Shown: positions 28,490 through 38,321 of the stretch, one piece after another
Numbering within the stretch: position 1 is the first letter of the stretch
Layout: each line of letters opens with the position of its first letter
Assembly (NCBI RefSeq): GCF_014647235.1
Contig: NZ_BMOU01000002.1
Span: 62,417 to 126,416, forward strand
Direction: 5' to 3'
DNA from: Haloarcula pellucida
GTDB lineage: Archaea; Halobacteriota; Halobacteria; Halobacteriales; Haloarculaceae
DNA length: 64,000 bases
Made by a program: the position numbers and the translations under genes
The notes under the pieces: generated by a model
Databases searched by the model: none
Told to the model about the DNA's origin: nothing
The model's input: only the letters and a program-made list of their open reading frames with translations

Positions 28490-29071
28490 ATGGCTGACGC
28501 GGACGACGCGATGCGGCGTTTCGCGGTGCCCGACCACGACGACGTGCCCGAGGACCTGCGGGCCCGCATCGACGAGGAGACCGAGCGTGCGGGGTTCACG
28601 CCGAACGTCTTCTCGGCTATGGCCTACCGTCCCTCGCACTTCCGAGCGTTCGTCGCCTACCACGACGCCCTCGTTGAGGAGACGGAACTGGAACGCGAAG
28701 AGGTCGAGATGATCGTCGTCGCCGTCAGCGGCGTCAACGACTGTCTGTACTGCATCGTCGCACACGGGGCGCTGTTGCGTATCTACGCCGACGCGCCGAA
28801 ACTGGCCGAGCAAATCGCCTCGAATCACCGGACGGCGGACGTCAGCGAGGCACACCGTGCGATGCTCGACTTCGCGGTGAAACTCACCGAGCGACCCGCC
28901 GAGGTGACCGAGGCCGACGTAGAGCGACTGGAGGACCACGGGTTCAGTCGCCGGGCCGTCTGGGACGTCGGCAGCGTCGCGGCCTTCTTCAACCTCTCGA
29001 ACAGACTGGCCCACCTCGCGGATATGCGACCCAACGACGAGTTCTACGACCTCGGCCGCGGCGACGATTGA
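28490..29071 (+). CDS. AhpD/carboxymuconolactone-decarboxylase-family (peroxidase-related) protein
   Basis: This all-helical 193-aa protein has the CMD/AhpD motif VNDCLYCIVAHG (about residues 82-93), where the two Cys and the His form the redox site of AhpD-like alkylhydroperoxidases. The N-terminal extension (1-45) and the FFNLSNRLAHLADMRPNDEFY end are typical of the uncharacterised peroxidase-related subgroup. It is divergent from the NifU-like gene and convergent with the halocyanin gene. Confidence 0.85.
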   Translation: MADADDAMRRFAVPDHDDVPEDLRARIDEETERAGFTPNVFSAMAYRPSHFRAFVAYHDALVEETELEREEVEMIVVAVSGVNDCLYCIVAHGALLRIYADAPKLAEQIASNHRTADVSEAHRAMLDFAVKLTERPAEVTEADVERLEDHGFSRRAVWDVGSVAAFFNLSNRLAHLADMRPNDEFYDLGRGDD

Positions 29072-29077
29072 GGCCGC

Positions 29078-29599
29078 TCACTCTACTGCGATGCCCCCCT
29101 TCATGCCGAGCGAGAAGTGGGGTTCGCAGTGGTAGAGGAGGATACCCGCCTCGTCTAGGGTACGCGTGTACTTCACGCCGGACCCGCCCTCGGCTTCGCC
29201 GGAACTGAACTCGTAGTCGGACTCGCCGAGTTGCTCCTCGGGGAGCGCTTCGACGTTGTGTGGGTTCCCCTCGCCGGTCCAGTTCCACCGTATCTCGGTG
29301 CCGGTGGCGACGACAAGCGCCGATGGCGCGTACGCGAACGCCCCGCCGTTCCCCTCGGCGCCGACGTCGACGGTCACGCTGTCGCTGTCTCGCTGGTCGA
29401 CGAACGACCCGTCGTACGTGTCGTCCGCCCCGCCCAGTTCCGTCTCGGTCAGCCACTCGTCTATCGTCGGGTACTCGTCCCCGGTGACGCCGCCGTCGCC
29501 ACCGTCACCACCGTCGCCACCGCAGCCGGCCAAGCCGACGGCGCCCGCGAGACTCGCTGTTCGGAGGAACTGCCGCCGTGACGCTGCGGGTCGGGTCAT
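29078..29599 (-). CDS. Halocyanin-like blue copper lipoprotein
   Basis: Halocyanins are membrane-anchored electron carriers. The 173-aa precursor has a Tat signal (SRRQFLRTASLAG) with lipobox GLAGCGG, a Gly/Asp linker, and a plastocyanin fold with copper ligands His (NPHNVE) and Cys, His and Met in YHCEPHFSLGMKGG. The ATG at 29599 matches the Tat signal; the longer open frame upstream does not. Confidence 0.93.
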   Translation of the reverse strand: MTRPAASRRQFLRTASLAGAVGLAGCGGDGGDGGDGGVTGDEYPTIDEWLTETELGGADDTYDGSFVDQRDSDSVTVDVGAEGNGGAFAYAPSALVVATGTEIRWNWTGEGNPHNVEALPEEQLGESDYEFSSGEAEGGSGVKYTRTLDEAGILLYHCEPHFSLGMKGGIAVE

Positions 29600-29959
29600 G
29601 GCTAATCCTCTCCTACGCAGAAGGATAGTTATCCGTACTCTTCCCGACTCGAACGGCCCGCCGACACGCCCACTGTCCGCTATCTCACGGCTGTCGCATC
29701 TCGCCGCACCGGTCACCGGCGGTCCGGACGAGATAGTCACCCGCTGCTTTGGCGGGGTGCAACCTCGGCTTTCCGCTCTCCCGCCGACGGTGCCCTCACC
29801 GCGCTGACGGGCGGGAACGGCCGCCGCGGTCGGTCTCTCGGACACGGGTGGTCCACACACCGTGTCACGACTCCGCCGGCGGTCGAACAGCCCGATAAGT
29901 CGGGCTTATCGAATCCTTGCCTGCGGGTAACTATTCCTGCGATAGACGGAGGGGCCGCC
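29600..29959. other. Intergenic region, no gene seen
   Basis: These 360 bases separate the divergent halocyanin and surface-protein genes. A short inverted repeat, GGATA-GT-TATCC, lies about 25 bases upstream of the halocyanin start. I see nothing else. Confidence 0.5.
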
Positions 29960-32200
29960 ATGGGTCGCCGCCCGCTCTCGCGTCTCCTGCTGGCCTTCTT
30001 CCTGAGCCTCTCAGTTGTCCTCGCTACGGCGCTCGTGGGTGCCGGTGCGCTCGCGGATACGTCTGCGACCGTCTCCGCACCAGATACTACGTTGCAGGTG
30101 GCCACAGAGACCGAGACGCCGTCGATTCCGCCGACTGCGACGGAGGCGACGCCGGAACCGACTGCGACACCGACCCCAGAACCGACGGCGACGCCGACGC
30201 CCGAGCCAACAGCTACGCCGACACCGGAGCCGACGGCGACACCCACGCCGGAACCGACTGCGACACCGACGCCGGAGCCAACAGCCACTCCGACACCGGA
30301 GCCAACAGCCACTCCGACACCGGAGCCAACAGCCACTCCGACGCCGGAACCGACTGCGACACCGACGCCGGAGCCGACACCAACATCGACGCCCGAGCCA
30401 ACAGCCACTCCGACGCCGGAACCGACTGCGACACCCACGCCGGAACCGACCGCGACGCCCACGCCGGAACCGACCGCGACGCCGGAGCCAACTGCCACAT
30501 CGGCGCCGGAGCCAACTGCCACATCGACGCCGGAGCCAACTGCCACACCGACACCAGAACCGACGGCCACGCCCACGCCTGAGCCAACACCAACGGCGAC
30601 AGAGACGTCGACTCCGCCGCCGACGCCGACACCAACGCCTGAGCCAACGCCGACGCCGACACCAACGCCTGAGCCAACGCCGACAGAGACGTCGACTCCG
30701 CCGCCGACACCCACACCCACGCCGGAACCGACACCAACGGCGACAGAGACGTCGACTCCGCCGCCGACGCCCACCCCGACACCGGAACCGACTCCGACGC
30801 CCACGCCGGAACCGACACCAACGACGACAGAGACGTCGACTCCGCCGCCGACGCCCACCCCGACACCGGAACCGACTCCGACGCCCACGCCGACGCCGAC
30901 AGAGACGTCGACTCCGCCCCCGACGTCCACCCCGACAGACTCGCCGACGCCAACCGCGACGCCGACGCCAACCGCGACGCCGACGCCAACCGCGACGCCG
31001 ACGCCAACTGAAACGCCGACCGACACACCGACGGAGACGCTCACCCCGATACCGGCCGGGACGCCCGATCCGCTGTTCCCGCCGCTGTTCCCGTCGTCAC
31101 CGACGCCCACACCGACACCCACGGACGCGCCGCCGACTGACGCGCCAACTGCAGCGCCGTCGAACACCGGCGGTGGCGGCGGTGGCGGTGGTGGGCCCGC
31201 CGACGGTGACGACTCCAGTTCGAACGACGGCGGTCCATCGGCCGTCTCGGGAGACGACGGGAACGACCTCGGGAGCAGTTCGAACGACGGTGGCGATTCG
31301 AACGCGCCGGGACGCGAGCAGTTACGCATCACGCAGTCCCGGACGGCGGAGGGCGTCACTATCACGATTCGCGGGGCCGCTGCCGGAGAGAGCGCGACGC
31401 CGTCGTTCGCCCTCACCGATCGGTCCTCGCAGGCACCCGCGGTGACGCTCTCCAGTATGAACGTCACGTTCGCCACCGACCAGTCGACCGTCGAGACGAC
31501 GGTGTTCGAACCGACGACCGACTCCGGACCGTTGCCGCCGGTCCCGCGCGGCGACGCGCTGGGATACGTGCCCGTCGAGACGGGCATCGACGACGAGGCG
31601 GTCAGAAGCGTGGGACTCGCGGTGGACGTCGACGCGCAGGCCGTGCCCGACAACCGCTCGCGCGACAGCGTCGTCGTCTATCGGTACACGAACGGGGGCT
31701 GGTCGGCGCTACCGACGCGGTACGACAGCAGCGCCGGCCGGTATCTCGCCACCGCGGACGGCCTCTCGTCGCTCGCCGTGGCCTCGCTGGAACCGGGACA
31801 GGTCAGGGTCGTCAACACCACCAGCCCGCCGGATTGGGCCAGACAGGGGTACCAGACCAACGTCACCGCGACGGTCGAGAATCCCGGCGACCGGCCGGCC
31901 CAGCGTACCCTCACCGTCACCGTCGACGGCCGCCCGGTCGCCAACGAGACGGTCCGGCTCGACCCCGGCGAACGCGACGAGGTCACCATCGGGTTCCCGG
32001 CCGGCGGCGGCACCGTCGCCGTCGAGGGGACCGAAGCGGGGCAGATGAACGTCAGCGAGGGCAACCAGTGGGACAACGACCCGCCTTCGGGCCTGTCCGC
32101 TGGTGACGGCCCCGGGTTCGACCTCGGACTGGTGGCGCTCCTGTTCGTCGCCCTCGTCCTCGTCGGTGTGGCTCAGCGACTCCGACGACTCCGGCGTTGA
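29960..32200 (+). CDS. Thr/Pro-repeat surface protein with PGF-CTERM anchor
   Basis: This 746-aa exported protein has a Sec-type signal peptide ([24 protein letters not shown]). Residues about 55-370 are almost pure Thr-Pro-Glu-Ala repeats, mostly the octad PEPTATPT with variants carrying ETSTPPPT. A Gly/Ser/Asp-rich linker and a PGF-pre-PGF-type domain follow (about 455-615). A CARDB-like beta domain comes next, then [20 protein letters not shown] plus an Arg cluster. That end is the PGF-CTERM signal cut by archaeosortase A and replaced with lipid. The Thr tract is a probable O-glycosylated stalk. Confidence 0.85.
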   Translation: MGRRPLSRLLLAFFLSLSVVLATALVGAGALADTSATVSAPDTTLQVATETETPSIPPTATEATPEPTATPTPEPTATPTPEPTATPTPEPTATPTPEPTATPTPEPTATPTPEPTATPTPEPTATPTPEPTATPTPEPTPTSTPEPTATPTPEPTATPTPEPTATPTPEPTATPEPTATSAPEPTATSTPEPTATPTPEPTATPTPEPTPTATETSTPPPTPTPTPEPTPTPTPTPEPTPTETSTPPPTPTPTPEPTPTATETSTPPPTPTPTPEPTPTPTPEPTPTTTETSTPPPTPTPTPEPTPTPTPTPTETSTPPPTSTPTDSPTPTATPTPTATPTPTATPTPTETPTDTPTETLTPIPAGTPDPLFPPLFPSSPTPTPTPTDAPPTDAPTAAPSNTGGGGGGGGGPADGDDSSSNDGGPSAVSGDDGNDLGSSSNDGGDSNAPGREQLRITQSRTAEGVTITIRGAAAGESATPSFALTDRSSQAPAVTLSSMNVTFATDQSTVETTVFEPTTDSGPLPPVPRGDALGYVPVETGIDDEAVRSVGLAVDVDAQAVPDNRSRDSVVVYRYTNGGWSALPTRYDSSAGRYLATADGLSSLAVASLEPGQVRVVNTTSPPDWARQGYQTNVTATVENPGDRPAQRTLTVTVDGRPVANETVRLDPGERDEVTIGFPAGGGTVAVEGTEAGQMNVSEGNQWDNDPPSGLSAGDGPGFDLGLVALLFVALVLVGVAQRLRRLRR
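30140..31050. repeat. Low-complexity tandem repeat within the surface-protein gene
   Basis: About 900 bases are built from 24-bp and related units (codons for Pro-Glu-Pro-Thr-Ala-Thr-Pro-Thr and close variants). Synonymous changes distinguish many copies. Some stretches are exact repeats, for example CCGACGCCAACCGCGACG around 30940-31010. Confidence 0.9.
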
Positions 32201-32346
32201 CGGCCGAACACAAACGACTTGTCGCAGTCGGACGACGGTCCGGTGATGCCCTCCAGTCAGCCCCGCCACGGACGTAGCTTCCCGCTCGCCCAGCCACGGA
32301 ACCGACCCGCCGCCGGCGGCCCGCACCGGCGACTACGGCGGTGACG

Positions 32347-33174
32347 ATGCCGTCGTTCGTCACGCGACTCGGCGACGGGTGGCGGCGGGCGCTCGACGTC
32401 CTCCCCCTCGCGCTGGTCCCCGTGCTGACCGCGCTGCTGAACACGGAGAAGCTCTGGTCCGTGCTGACCTTCGACGGCTTCCACGTCAGTCTTCAACTGG
32501 CGGCGCCGGTCTCCGTCGTCGATGTCTGGACCTTCGTCAACCCGCCGAGTCAGGGGGGAACGGTCCAGACCGGCGTCCCGATGGTCGGGTTCCCGCTGGT
32601 GCTTTTGGTCGTCCCGGCGGCGCTCGCGCTACAGGCGGCGCTGATCGCGGGCTACTTCGGCAGTCTCCAGGAGGCGCTCGTCGCGGGCCGGTACGACTTC
32701 GCGGCGAACGTCCGCCGGTTCTTCCTGCCGTTCCTCGTGCTGACCGGCGTTCCGGTGCTCCTCCTCCTGCCGTTCGGGTTCGCCGGCGCCAGCGGTGGAC
32801 TGGACGCGCTGTTCCCGCTCGTCGTGCTGTCGATTCCGGTGTTCGTCGTCCTCGCGTACCTGTTCGCCGCGACGCCCTACCTCCTCGTCCTCCGGGAGAC
32901 CGACCTCCTCGACGCGCTCCGGGCCTCGTACGGCCTCGCGATAGCCAGCGGTGCGTACCTCCGGTACCTCGTCGGGTTCCTGCTGTTCGTCCTCGTGCTT
33001 TCGCCGTTCGCGTCGCTGCTCGTCGTCAACGTACCCGTCGTCGGACTGGTCGTCGGGGTCGCGGGCGGCGCCGTCCTCGGCCTCGCCGCCAACCTCGCGA
33101 CGATGCGGTTCGTCGCCGACATCGACCCCGAGTCCCCAGCGGTGGGGACGTGGGCGGACACCGGAGCCGAGTGA
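32347..33174 (+). CDS. Multi-pass membrane protein of unknown function
   Basis: The 275-aa protein has about six hydrophobic segments and the helix pattern of haloarchaeal DUF-type membrane proteins: RLGDGWRRALDVLPLALVP at the start, a central VARRYDF-like loop, and LLDALRASYGLAIASG before the last helices. It has no catalytic motif. An in-frame GTG at 32341 is an alternative start. Its stop is directly back to back with the stop of the convergent AlaX-fusion gene. Confidence 0.7.
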   Translation: MPSFVTRLGDGWRRALDVLPLALVPVLTALLNTEKLWSVLTFDGFHVSLQLAAPVSVVDVWTFVNPPSQGGTVQTGVPMVGFPLVLLVVPAALALQAALIAGYFGSLQEALVAGRYDFAANVRRFFLPFLVLTGVPVLLLLPFGFAGASGGLDALFPLVVLSIPVFVVLAYLFAATPYLLVLRETDLLDALRASYGLAIASGAYLRYLVGFLLFVLVLSPFASLLVVNVPVVGLVVGVAGGAVLGLAANLATMRFVADIDPESPAVGTWADTGAE

Positions 33175-35286
33175 CTACCCGTCGAGTTCGAACTCGATTC
33201 GCTCGACGTCGGCGCCCTTCGACGTGCGGTCGGTGACGCGGATAGCGCCGATCTCGTCCGTGCGGTCGACGTGGGTGCCCCCACAGGGACAGGTGTCGAA
33301 CTCGGCTATCTCGACCACGCGCAGGGGGTCGACGTGGTCCGGAATCAGGTCGAGTTGGGTGCGGCCCTCGGGCGTCTCGGCCTCAACGTCGGCGCGCGGT
33401 CGCTCGGCCTTCGAGACGGGCAGGTCGGCGTCGACGACGCGGTTGGCCGCACGCTCGATGGTCGCCACGTCCTCGGCGTCGAAGTCGGCGGGTTCGAAGT
33501 CGATTCGCGAGCGGTCGACGTGAATCTGGTTGCCGGCCGTCGCGGCGTCGAACTCGTCCAGCACCACGCGGGAGACGACGTGCTGGGCGGTGTGCATCCG
33601 GCGCAACTGCTCGCGGCGGTCGGCGTCTATCTCGCCGGTGACGGTCGTTCCCGCTGCCGGCACCGTCCCCTCGATAGACTCGACGTAGTGGCGCACGTCG
33701 CCGTGGTTCTTGCGTACGTCCCGGACCGTCGCTTCGCCGCCGTCCCACGAGAGGCGGCCGCGGTCGGCCGGTTGGCCGCCCCCCTCGGGGTAGAAGTACG
33801 TCCCGTCGAGGACGACGTACTCCTCGGTCGCTTCGGTCACCGCCGCCTCGAATTCGGTGACGTCGTCCGCGTCGGGGAGGTACCGGAGGTCGGTCATAGC
33901 TACCGGTTGGCGGGCCGACGGCAAAAGCCGTTGGACGGCGGTGAGTGCGACGGCTGGGACCAGCACGACCGTCGCAAGCGTGCCTATCTCGTCGAGGAGG
34001 AGCCGCCACGCCGGTCGGGCGACGCCCGCTACTTTCGCGACGACGACGGCGACGAGGACGACGGGGACGACGTATCGGACGAGAGCGACGAACGCGCCGA
34101 GTTCCGCACGGACGGCGTCGAGGTCCGCGACGAAGACGAACACGGCCACGATGAGGATCGCCGAGACGGGCAGTGCGAACGTCCCCACGGTGGCGTCGAC
34201 GATATCGAGGACGGGGACGCCGGCCAGCGCGAGGTTCGCGGGGCTGTAACTCAAGGCGGAGGGCGCGCCCGCGAGGAGCATCACGCCGGTAAGCAGCCAC
34301 GTCGCGCGCCGCCGCCCGTACCCGGTCGCCGTCAGGGCGGCGACGCCCACCTCCAGCATGGCGACGGCCGAACTGAGCGCCGCCAGCGCCAGCAGGCCGA
34401 AGAACGCGACGGCGACGGGGCGACCGAACGGCATCGTCGCGAAGGCCGTCGGGAGCGTCGTGAAGGCCAGTTCCGTCCCGAGCGTCGGCCGGAGGCCGAA
34501 ACTGAACACGACGGGGAAGATGACCAGCCCCGCCGTAATCGCGGCCCCGACGTCGACGACCGTAATCGCAAACGCCGACCGCGTGAGGTCGGTGTCGTCG
34601 TCGACGTAGCTCCCGTAGGTCAGCATGATGCCTTGCCCGACGGACAGCGAGAAAAACACCTGCCCGACGGCAGCACTCCAGAGGCCGGGGTCCGACAGCA
34701 CCGAGAAGTCCGGCGTAAACAGGAACGCGACGGCACGGCCCCATCCGGGGAGCGTCGTCGCGTACGCCGCGAGCGCGGCGAGCAGGACGAACACCGTCGG
34801 TAACAGGTACGTCGCGAGCCGTTCGATGCCGTCGCGGACGCCCAGCGAGACGACGCCACCGGTCAGCGCCGTCGCGACGACGAAGAACCCGACCGGCCGC
34901 CAACCGGCGGTGAAGGCTGCGAACGTCGTCCCCGACCCGACGCTCCACGACACGAGAAAGCCCAGCACCCACCCGGTGAGGACCAGATAGTAGCTCAGGA
35001 TGAGGAGGACGCCGGCCACGACGGCCCATCCGACGACGGCGTAGCGGTCGCCGACCGTCCGGAACGCCGAGACCACGTCCGTCCGGAGGGTGCGGCCGAC
35101 GGCCAGTTCGAGGACGAGGAGCGGCACGGCACAGACGACGGCCGCGACGAGGTACGGAAGGAGGTAGGCCCCGCCGCCGTTCTGGCCGACGACGGCGGAG
35201 AACCGCCAGATGTTGCCTAGCCCGACGGCGGCCCCGACGGCGGCGAGCAGGAACCCGACTCGTGAGGACCATCGCTCGGCGGTCAT
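33175..35286 (-). CDS. SNF-family Na+-dependent transporter fused to AlaX alanyl-tRNA editing domain
   Basis: A single 703-codon frame joins two usually separate proteins. Residues 1-463 are a neurotransmitter:sodium symporter with about 11-12 helices and the Na+ site motif GLGNIWRFSAVVGQNGGG (about 22-39); this length is complete for a prokaryotic member. Residues 464-703 are a complete AlaX, which removes Ser or Gly from mischarged tRNA-Ala. Its zinc motifs HTAQH and CPCGGTH are intact, and GTYFYPEGGGQPAD is in its usual place. The junction reads SARQPVA-MTDLRYL with no stop. AlaX may also be made separately from its own ATG at 33897. A lost stop codon or a real fusion are both possible. 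Confidence 0.85.
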   Translation of the reverse strand: MTAERWSSRVGFLLAAVGAAVGLGNIWRFSAVVGQNGGGAYLLPYLVAAVVCAVPLLVLELAVGRTLRTDVVSAFRTVGDRYAVVGWAVVAGVLLILSYYLVLTGWVLGFLVSWSVGSGTTFAAFTAGWRPVGFFVVATALTGGVVSLGVRDGIERLATYLLPTVFVLLAALAAYATTLPGWGRAVAFLFTPDFSVLSDPGLWSAAVGQVFFSLSVGQGIMLTYGSYVDDDTDLTRSAFAITVVDVGAAITAGLVIFPVVFSFGLRPTLGTELAFTTLPTAFATMPFGRPVAVAFFGLLALAALSSAVAMLEVGVAALTATGYGRRRATWLLTGVMLLAGAPSALSYSPANLALAGVPVLDIVDATVGTFALPVSAILIVAVFVFVADLDAVRAELGAFVALVRYVVPVVLVAVVVAKVAGVARPAWRLLLDEIGTLATVVLVPAVALTAVQRLLPSARQPVAMTDLRYLPDADDVTEFEAAVTEATEEYVVLDGTYFYPEGGGQPADRGRLSWDGGEATVRDVRKNHGDVRHYVESIEGTVPAAGTTVTGEIDADRREQLRRMHTAQHVVSRVVLDEFDAATAGNQIHVDRSRIDFEPADFDAEDVATIERAANRVVDADLPVSKAERPRADVEAETPEGRTQLDLIPDHVDPLRVVEIAEFDTCPCGGTHVDRTDEIGAIRVTDRTSKGADVERIEFELDG

Positions 35287-35462
35287 GCCGGCCTCTGCTC
35301 GTGGTACCGTGTTAAACGTACGCTCGCACGGGGCCCGTCGAACGGACGTGGGGCGTCTGACGCTGGGCTGACGGCGGCCGCGTCGACCGCCCGCTGTCGG
35401 CCGGTTTTCACTTCCGACGCGGTTGGCTGACGTATATACTCGGGCCGACCGTCCTCCCGGCT

Positions 35463-35624
35463 ATGTTGGAGCAGTTGAAACAGGCCGTCGGTCGGGGGAC
35501 ACCGTCACAGAGGGCGTCGACAGGGGCGTTCCACGAGTGTCGGCAGTGTGGGACGACCGTCGACGACGACGCCGACGGCTGCCCGGCCTGTGGCTCGACC
35601 GAGATCGCTCGATACGACCTCTGA
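35463..35624 (+). CDS. Small zinc-ribbon protein
   Basis: The 53-aa ORF reads MLEQLKQAVGRGTPSQ, then ECRQCG and CPACGSTEIARYDL. Two CxxC pairs 13 residues apart form a classic short zinc ribbon, common among haloarchaeal micro-proteins. Its role is unknown. A TATA-like GTATATACT lies about 29 bases before the ATG, supporting a real leaderless gene. Confidence 0.75.
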   Translation: MLEQLKQAVGRGTPSQRASTGAFHECRQCGTTVDDDADGCPACGSTEIARYDL

Positions 35625-35724
35625 GCCGACCGTTCCGTTCGGTCTACGGCCGCCCGCTACTGTGCTGATCGGTAGCATTTCGCGGCGATAGAACGGTTAT
35701 TACAGTCGGGCCCGTCTCGAAGGC

Positions 35725-37401
35725 ATGCATCCCGGTTCGTCGTCGGTTGCCATCCTCGGGGGCGGGGTCGGCGGCCTGAGCGCGGCACAGGAACTCGCAG
35801 AACGCGGCTTCGCGGTGACGGTGTACGAGGCCGACGACGCGCTGGGCGGGAAAGCGCGGAGCTTCGAGTACGAGGGTGACGCCGAGGGACCGCCCCTGCC
35901 CGGCGAACACGGTTTCCGGTTCTTTCCCGGGTTCTACACCAACCTCCGGGACACGATGGCCCGGATTCCGCTCGCCGAGGGCGGAACCGTCGCAGACAAT
36001 CTGGTGCCGACCAGCGAGACGCTCGTCGCCTCCGTCGACGGCGGCGAGTCGCTCTCTCGGTCGGCGACACCGCGGACCGTCTCGGAGTGGGCCGACGCGC
36101 TCCGGCCGACCATCGGCAACGGCGAACTCACCGCTCGGGAGACGAACTACTTCCTCCGCCGCCTGCTTGTGTTGCTCACCAGCGGCCGTCGCCGGCGCGA
36201 ACGGGAGTTCGACGCCATCACGTGGTGGGAGTTCGTCGACGCCGAGGAGCGGTCGCCGGCCTACCGGAAACACCTCGCCGAGAGCACGCAGGCGCTCGTC
36301 GCGATGCGGCCACAGATAGCGAGCGCCCGGACCATCGGGCGCATCTACGTCCAGTTGATGCTCGACCAGATAGAGCCCCGCCGACCGACCGAGGCGGTGC
36401 TGAACGGTCCGACGAGCGTGGTGTGGATACGGCCGTGGGTCGCGTACCTCCGCTCGCTCGGCGTCGAGTTCCGGACCGGGACGCCCGTGACGGCTATCGA
36501 GTCCGACGGCCACCGCGTCACCGGCGTCGTCGTCGATGGCGCGGACGGTTCGGAGACGGTGACGGCCGACCACTACGTCGCGGCGGTCCCCGTCGAGGTG
36601 ATGGCACGGCTGCTCACGCCCGCACTGACTCGCGCCGCCCCCTCGCTCGCGGGCGTGCGCAAACTCGACACCGCGTGGATGAACGGCCTCCAGTTCTACC
36701 TCACCGACGACGCGCCGTTGGCACACGGCCATCAGGCGTACACGGACTCGCCGTGGGCGCTGACGTCCATCTCGCAGGGCCAGTTCTGGGCCGACGGCCC
36801 GTTCGACCTGACCGGATGCGCCGACGGGTCGGTGCAGGGCGTCCTCTCGGTCATCGTCTCCGACTGGGAGACGCCGGGCGTGCTGTTCGACAAACCCGCC
36901 AGCGAGTGCACGCGCGAGGAGATCGTCGACGAGGTGTGGGCGCAGTTGACCGCCCACCTCAACCGCGAGGACGAACGGCTCTCGGCGGCGGCGCTGTACG
37001 ACGTGGTCGTCGACCCCGCCATCGTCGAGGCGGAGCGTGGGGACCGGATGGACAACCAGTCACCACTGCTCATCAACACCGTCGGGTCACTGCGACACCG
37101 ACCCGACGCGGTGACCGAGGCACCGAACCTCGTGCTCGCGGCCGACTACGTGCGCACGGAGACGGACCTCGCCACCATGGAGAGCGCGAACGAGGCCGCC
37201 AGACGCGCCGTCGCCGGCGTCCTCGACCGTGCGGGCGTCGGGCCGCCGCCGACGGTCTGGGGACTCGACGAACCGGCGGTGTTCGAACCGCTGAGACGGC
37301 AGGACGACGTGGCTTGTGCGCTCGGTCTGCCGCACCCCGGCGAGACCGAACGGGGCCTCGGTCGCCTCCTCCGTGAATTCAGAACCCGGGTCGGCGCGTG
37401 A
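35725..37401 (+). CDS. FAD-dependent amine-oxidase/phytoene-desaturase-like oxidoreductase
   Basis: The 558-aa protein starts with a dinucleotide-binding motif, AILGGGVGGLSAAQELAERG, followed by VYEADDALGGKARS, and ends with a second FAD-contact region LVLAADYVRTETDLATMESAN. HGFRFFPGFY and the overall length resemble hydroxysqualene dehydroxylase (HpnE) and carotenoid desaturase-like proteins. The substrate is unassigned; an isoprenoid is likely. The stop overlaps the start of the next gene, forming a two-gene operon. Confidence 0.85.
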   Translation: MHPGSSSVAILGGGVGGLSAAQELAERGFAVTVYEADDALGGKARSFEYEGDAEGPPLPGEHGFRFFPGFYTNLRDTMARIPLAEGGTVADNLVPTSETLVASVDGGESLSRSATPRTVSEWADALRPTIGNGELTARETNYFLRRLLVLLTSGRRRREREFDAITWWEFVDAEERSPAYRKHLAESTQALVAMRPQIASARTIGRIYVQLMLDQIEPRRPTEAVLNGPTSVVWIRPWVAYLRSLGVEFRTGTPVTAIESDGHRVTGVVVDGADGSETVTADHYVAAVPVEVMARLLTPALTRAAPSLAGVRKLDTAWMNGLQFYLTDDAPLAHGHQAYTDSPWALTSISQGQFWADGPFDLTGCADGSVQGVLSVIVSDWETPGVLFDKPASECTREEIVDEVWAQLTAHLNREDERLSAAALYDVVVDPAIVEAERGDRMDNQSPLLINTVGSLRHRPDAVTEAPNLVLAADYVRTETDLATMESANEAARRAVAGVLDRAGVGPPPTVWGLDEPAVFEPLRRQDDVACALGLPHPGETERGLGRLLREFRTRVGA

Positions 37402-38321
37402 CCTCCGTGGACGGGGCGGGTGACGACGCGTCGTCGGCGTCAGTGCGTGCAGCCATCGCCGCCTCGACGACCGCCGAGTTCACGACGGTCCGCGACGGGC
37501 GGCCGGCGACGGTCCCCGTGACGCCGACCTACGACCCGGCGAGCGAGTGCGTCGTGGTGAGTTGCGCGCCGGCCTTCGCCGAGAAGGCCGCACGGGCCGC
37601 GGCGACACCCACTGTCGGCCTCCTCCTGCACGGTCCCGACGGCCCCCGCCACGTTACGGGCACAGCGACGGTACGAGACGACGACCTCGAAGCGAACGCG
37701 CACCGTCTCCGGCGCCTGTTCGAGGCCGAACCGCCCTCGGAGAAGCGGACCGCGATGCTCGACGCCGCGTCGGTCCTGCAATCCCGACTCGGCCTCTTGT
37801 TGCTCGACTGGTACGGGCTTCGCATCCTGATAGAGATAGCGCCCGAGCGAATCGATCGACTCGACCGGACCGGGACCGGACGCGTCGAGGCGTGGCCCGC
37901 GGCGGACGTAGACGCCGGGGAGGCGGCGCGCTACGACCGACTCGTCGCGACGGCCGTCGACGCCGACGGGCGACCCCGCACGTGGCCGGTCGACGGGTTC
38001 GACCTGCACGAGGACGCCCTCGCGCTCTCGCCGCCGCCGGCGGTCTCGCTCGACGACGGCCAGCCGATCTGTGTCCTCTGTCACTGGCACAGTGCGGCCC
38101 TCGACGACCTCGGGCAACGCGTCGTCCGCGGCCGGGTCCGCACCGTCGGCGGCGTCCCGTGCGTCGTCCCGGGCAGCACCACCCGGTGGCGCAACGTGAC
38201 GGCGCTCGACGCGCTCCGATTCGTCGTCGACGGCAAGCGACGGACGCGACGGTACTTCCGCGCCCGTGGCGAGACGTATCGGATCGTCCCTCGGGCACTC
38301 CTCCGCCGCCACCCGTTCTGA
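37398..38321 (+). CDS. Split-barrel flavin/F420-type (PPOX-like) protein
   Basis: The 307-aa protein begins at a GTG overlapping the previous stop (GTGA). It appears to contain two split-barrel halves: residues 20-150 (EFTTVRDGRPATVPVTPTYD, then VGLLLHGPDGPRHVTGTATV) and 165-300 with a similar pattern. This resembles pyridoxamine-phosphate-oxidase-like proteins that bind FMN or F420. It presumably works with the FAD oxidoreductase upstream. The assignment rests on overall pattern, not on a defined motif. Confidence 0.6.
   Translation: MTSVDGAGDDASSASVRAAIAASTTAEFTTVRDGRPATVPVTPTYDPASECVVVSCAPAFAEKAARAAATPTVGLLLHGPDGPRHVTGTATVRDDDLEANAHRLRRLFEAEPPSEKRTAMLDAASVLQSRLGLLLLDWYGLRILIEIAPERIDRLDRTGTGRVEAWPAADVDAGEAARYDRLVATAVDADGRPRTWPVDGFDLHEDALALSPPPAVSLDDGQPICVLCHWHSAALDDLGQRVVRGRVRTVGGVPCVVPGSTTRWRNVTALDALRFVVDGKRRTRRYFRARGETYRIVPRALLRRHPF

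Noticed and set aside
30140-31050. Regular repeats considered as a CRISPR array
   Set aside because: Repeats are in-frame codon units of 24 bp without unique spacers of constant length, and lie wholly inside a coding region.
29737-31653. 638-aa open frame on the minus strand rich in Gly-Val-Ser repeats
   Set aside because: It is the antisense image of the Thr/Pro-repeat gene. The regular codons leave the opposite strand open. It has no signal peptide or family resemblance, and real features of the plus-strand protein (signal peptide, PGF-CTERM) settle the strand.
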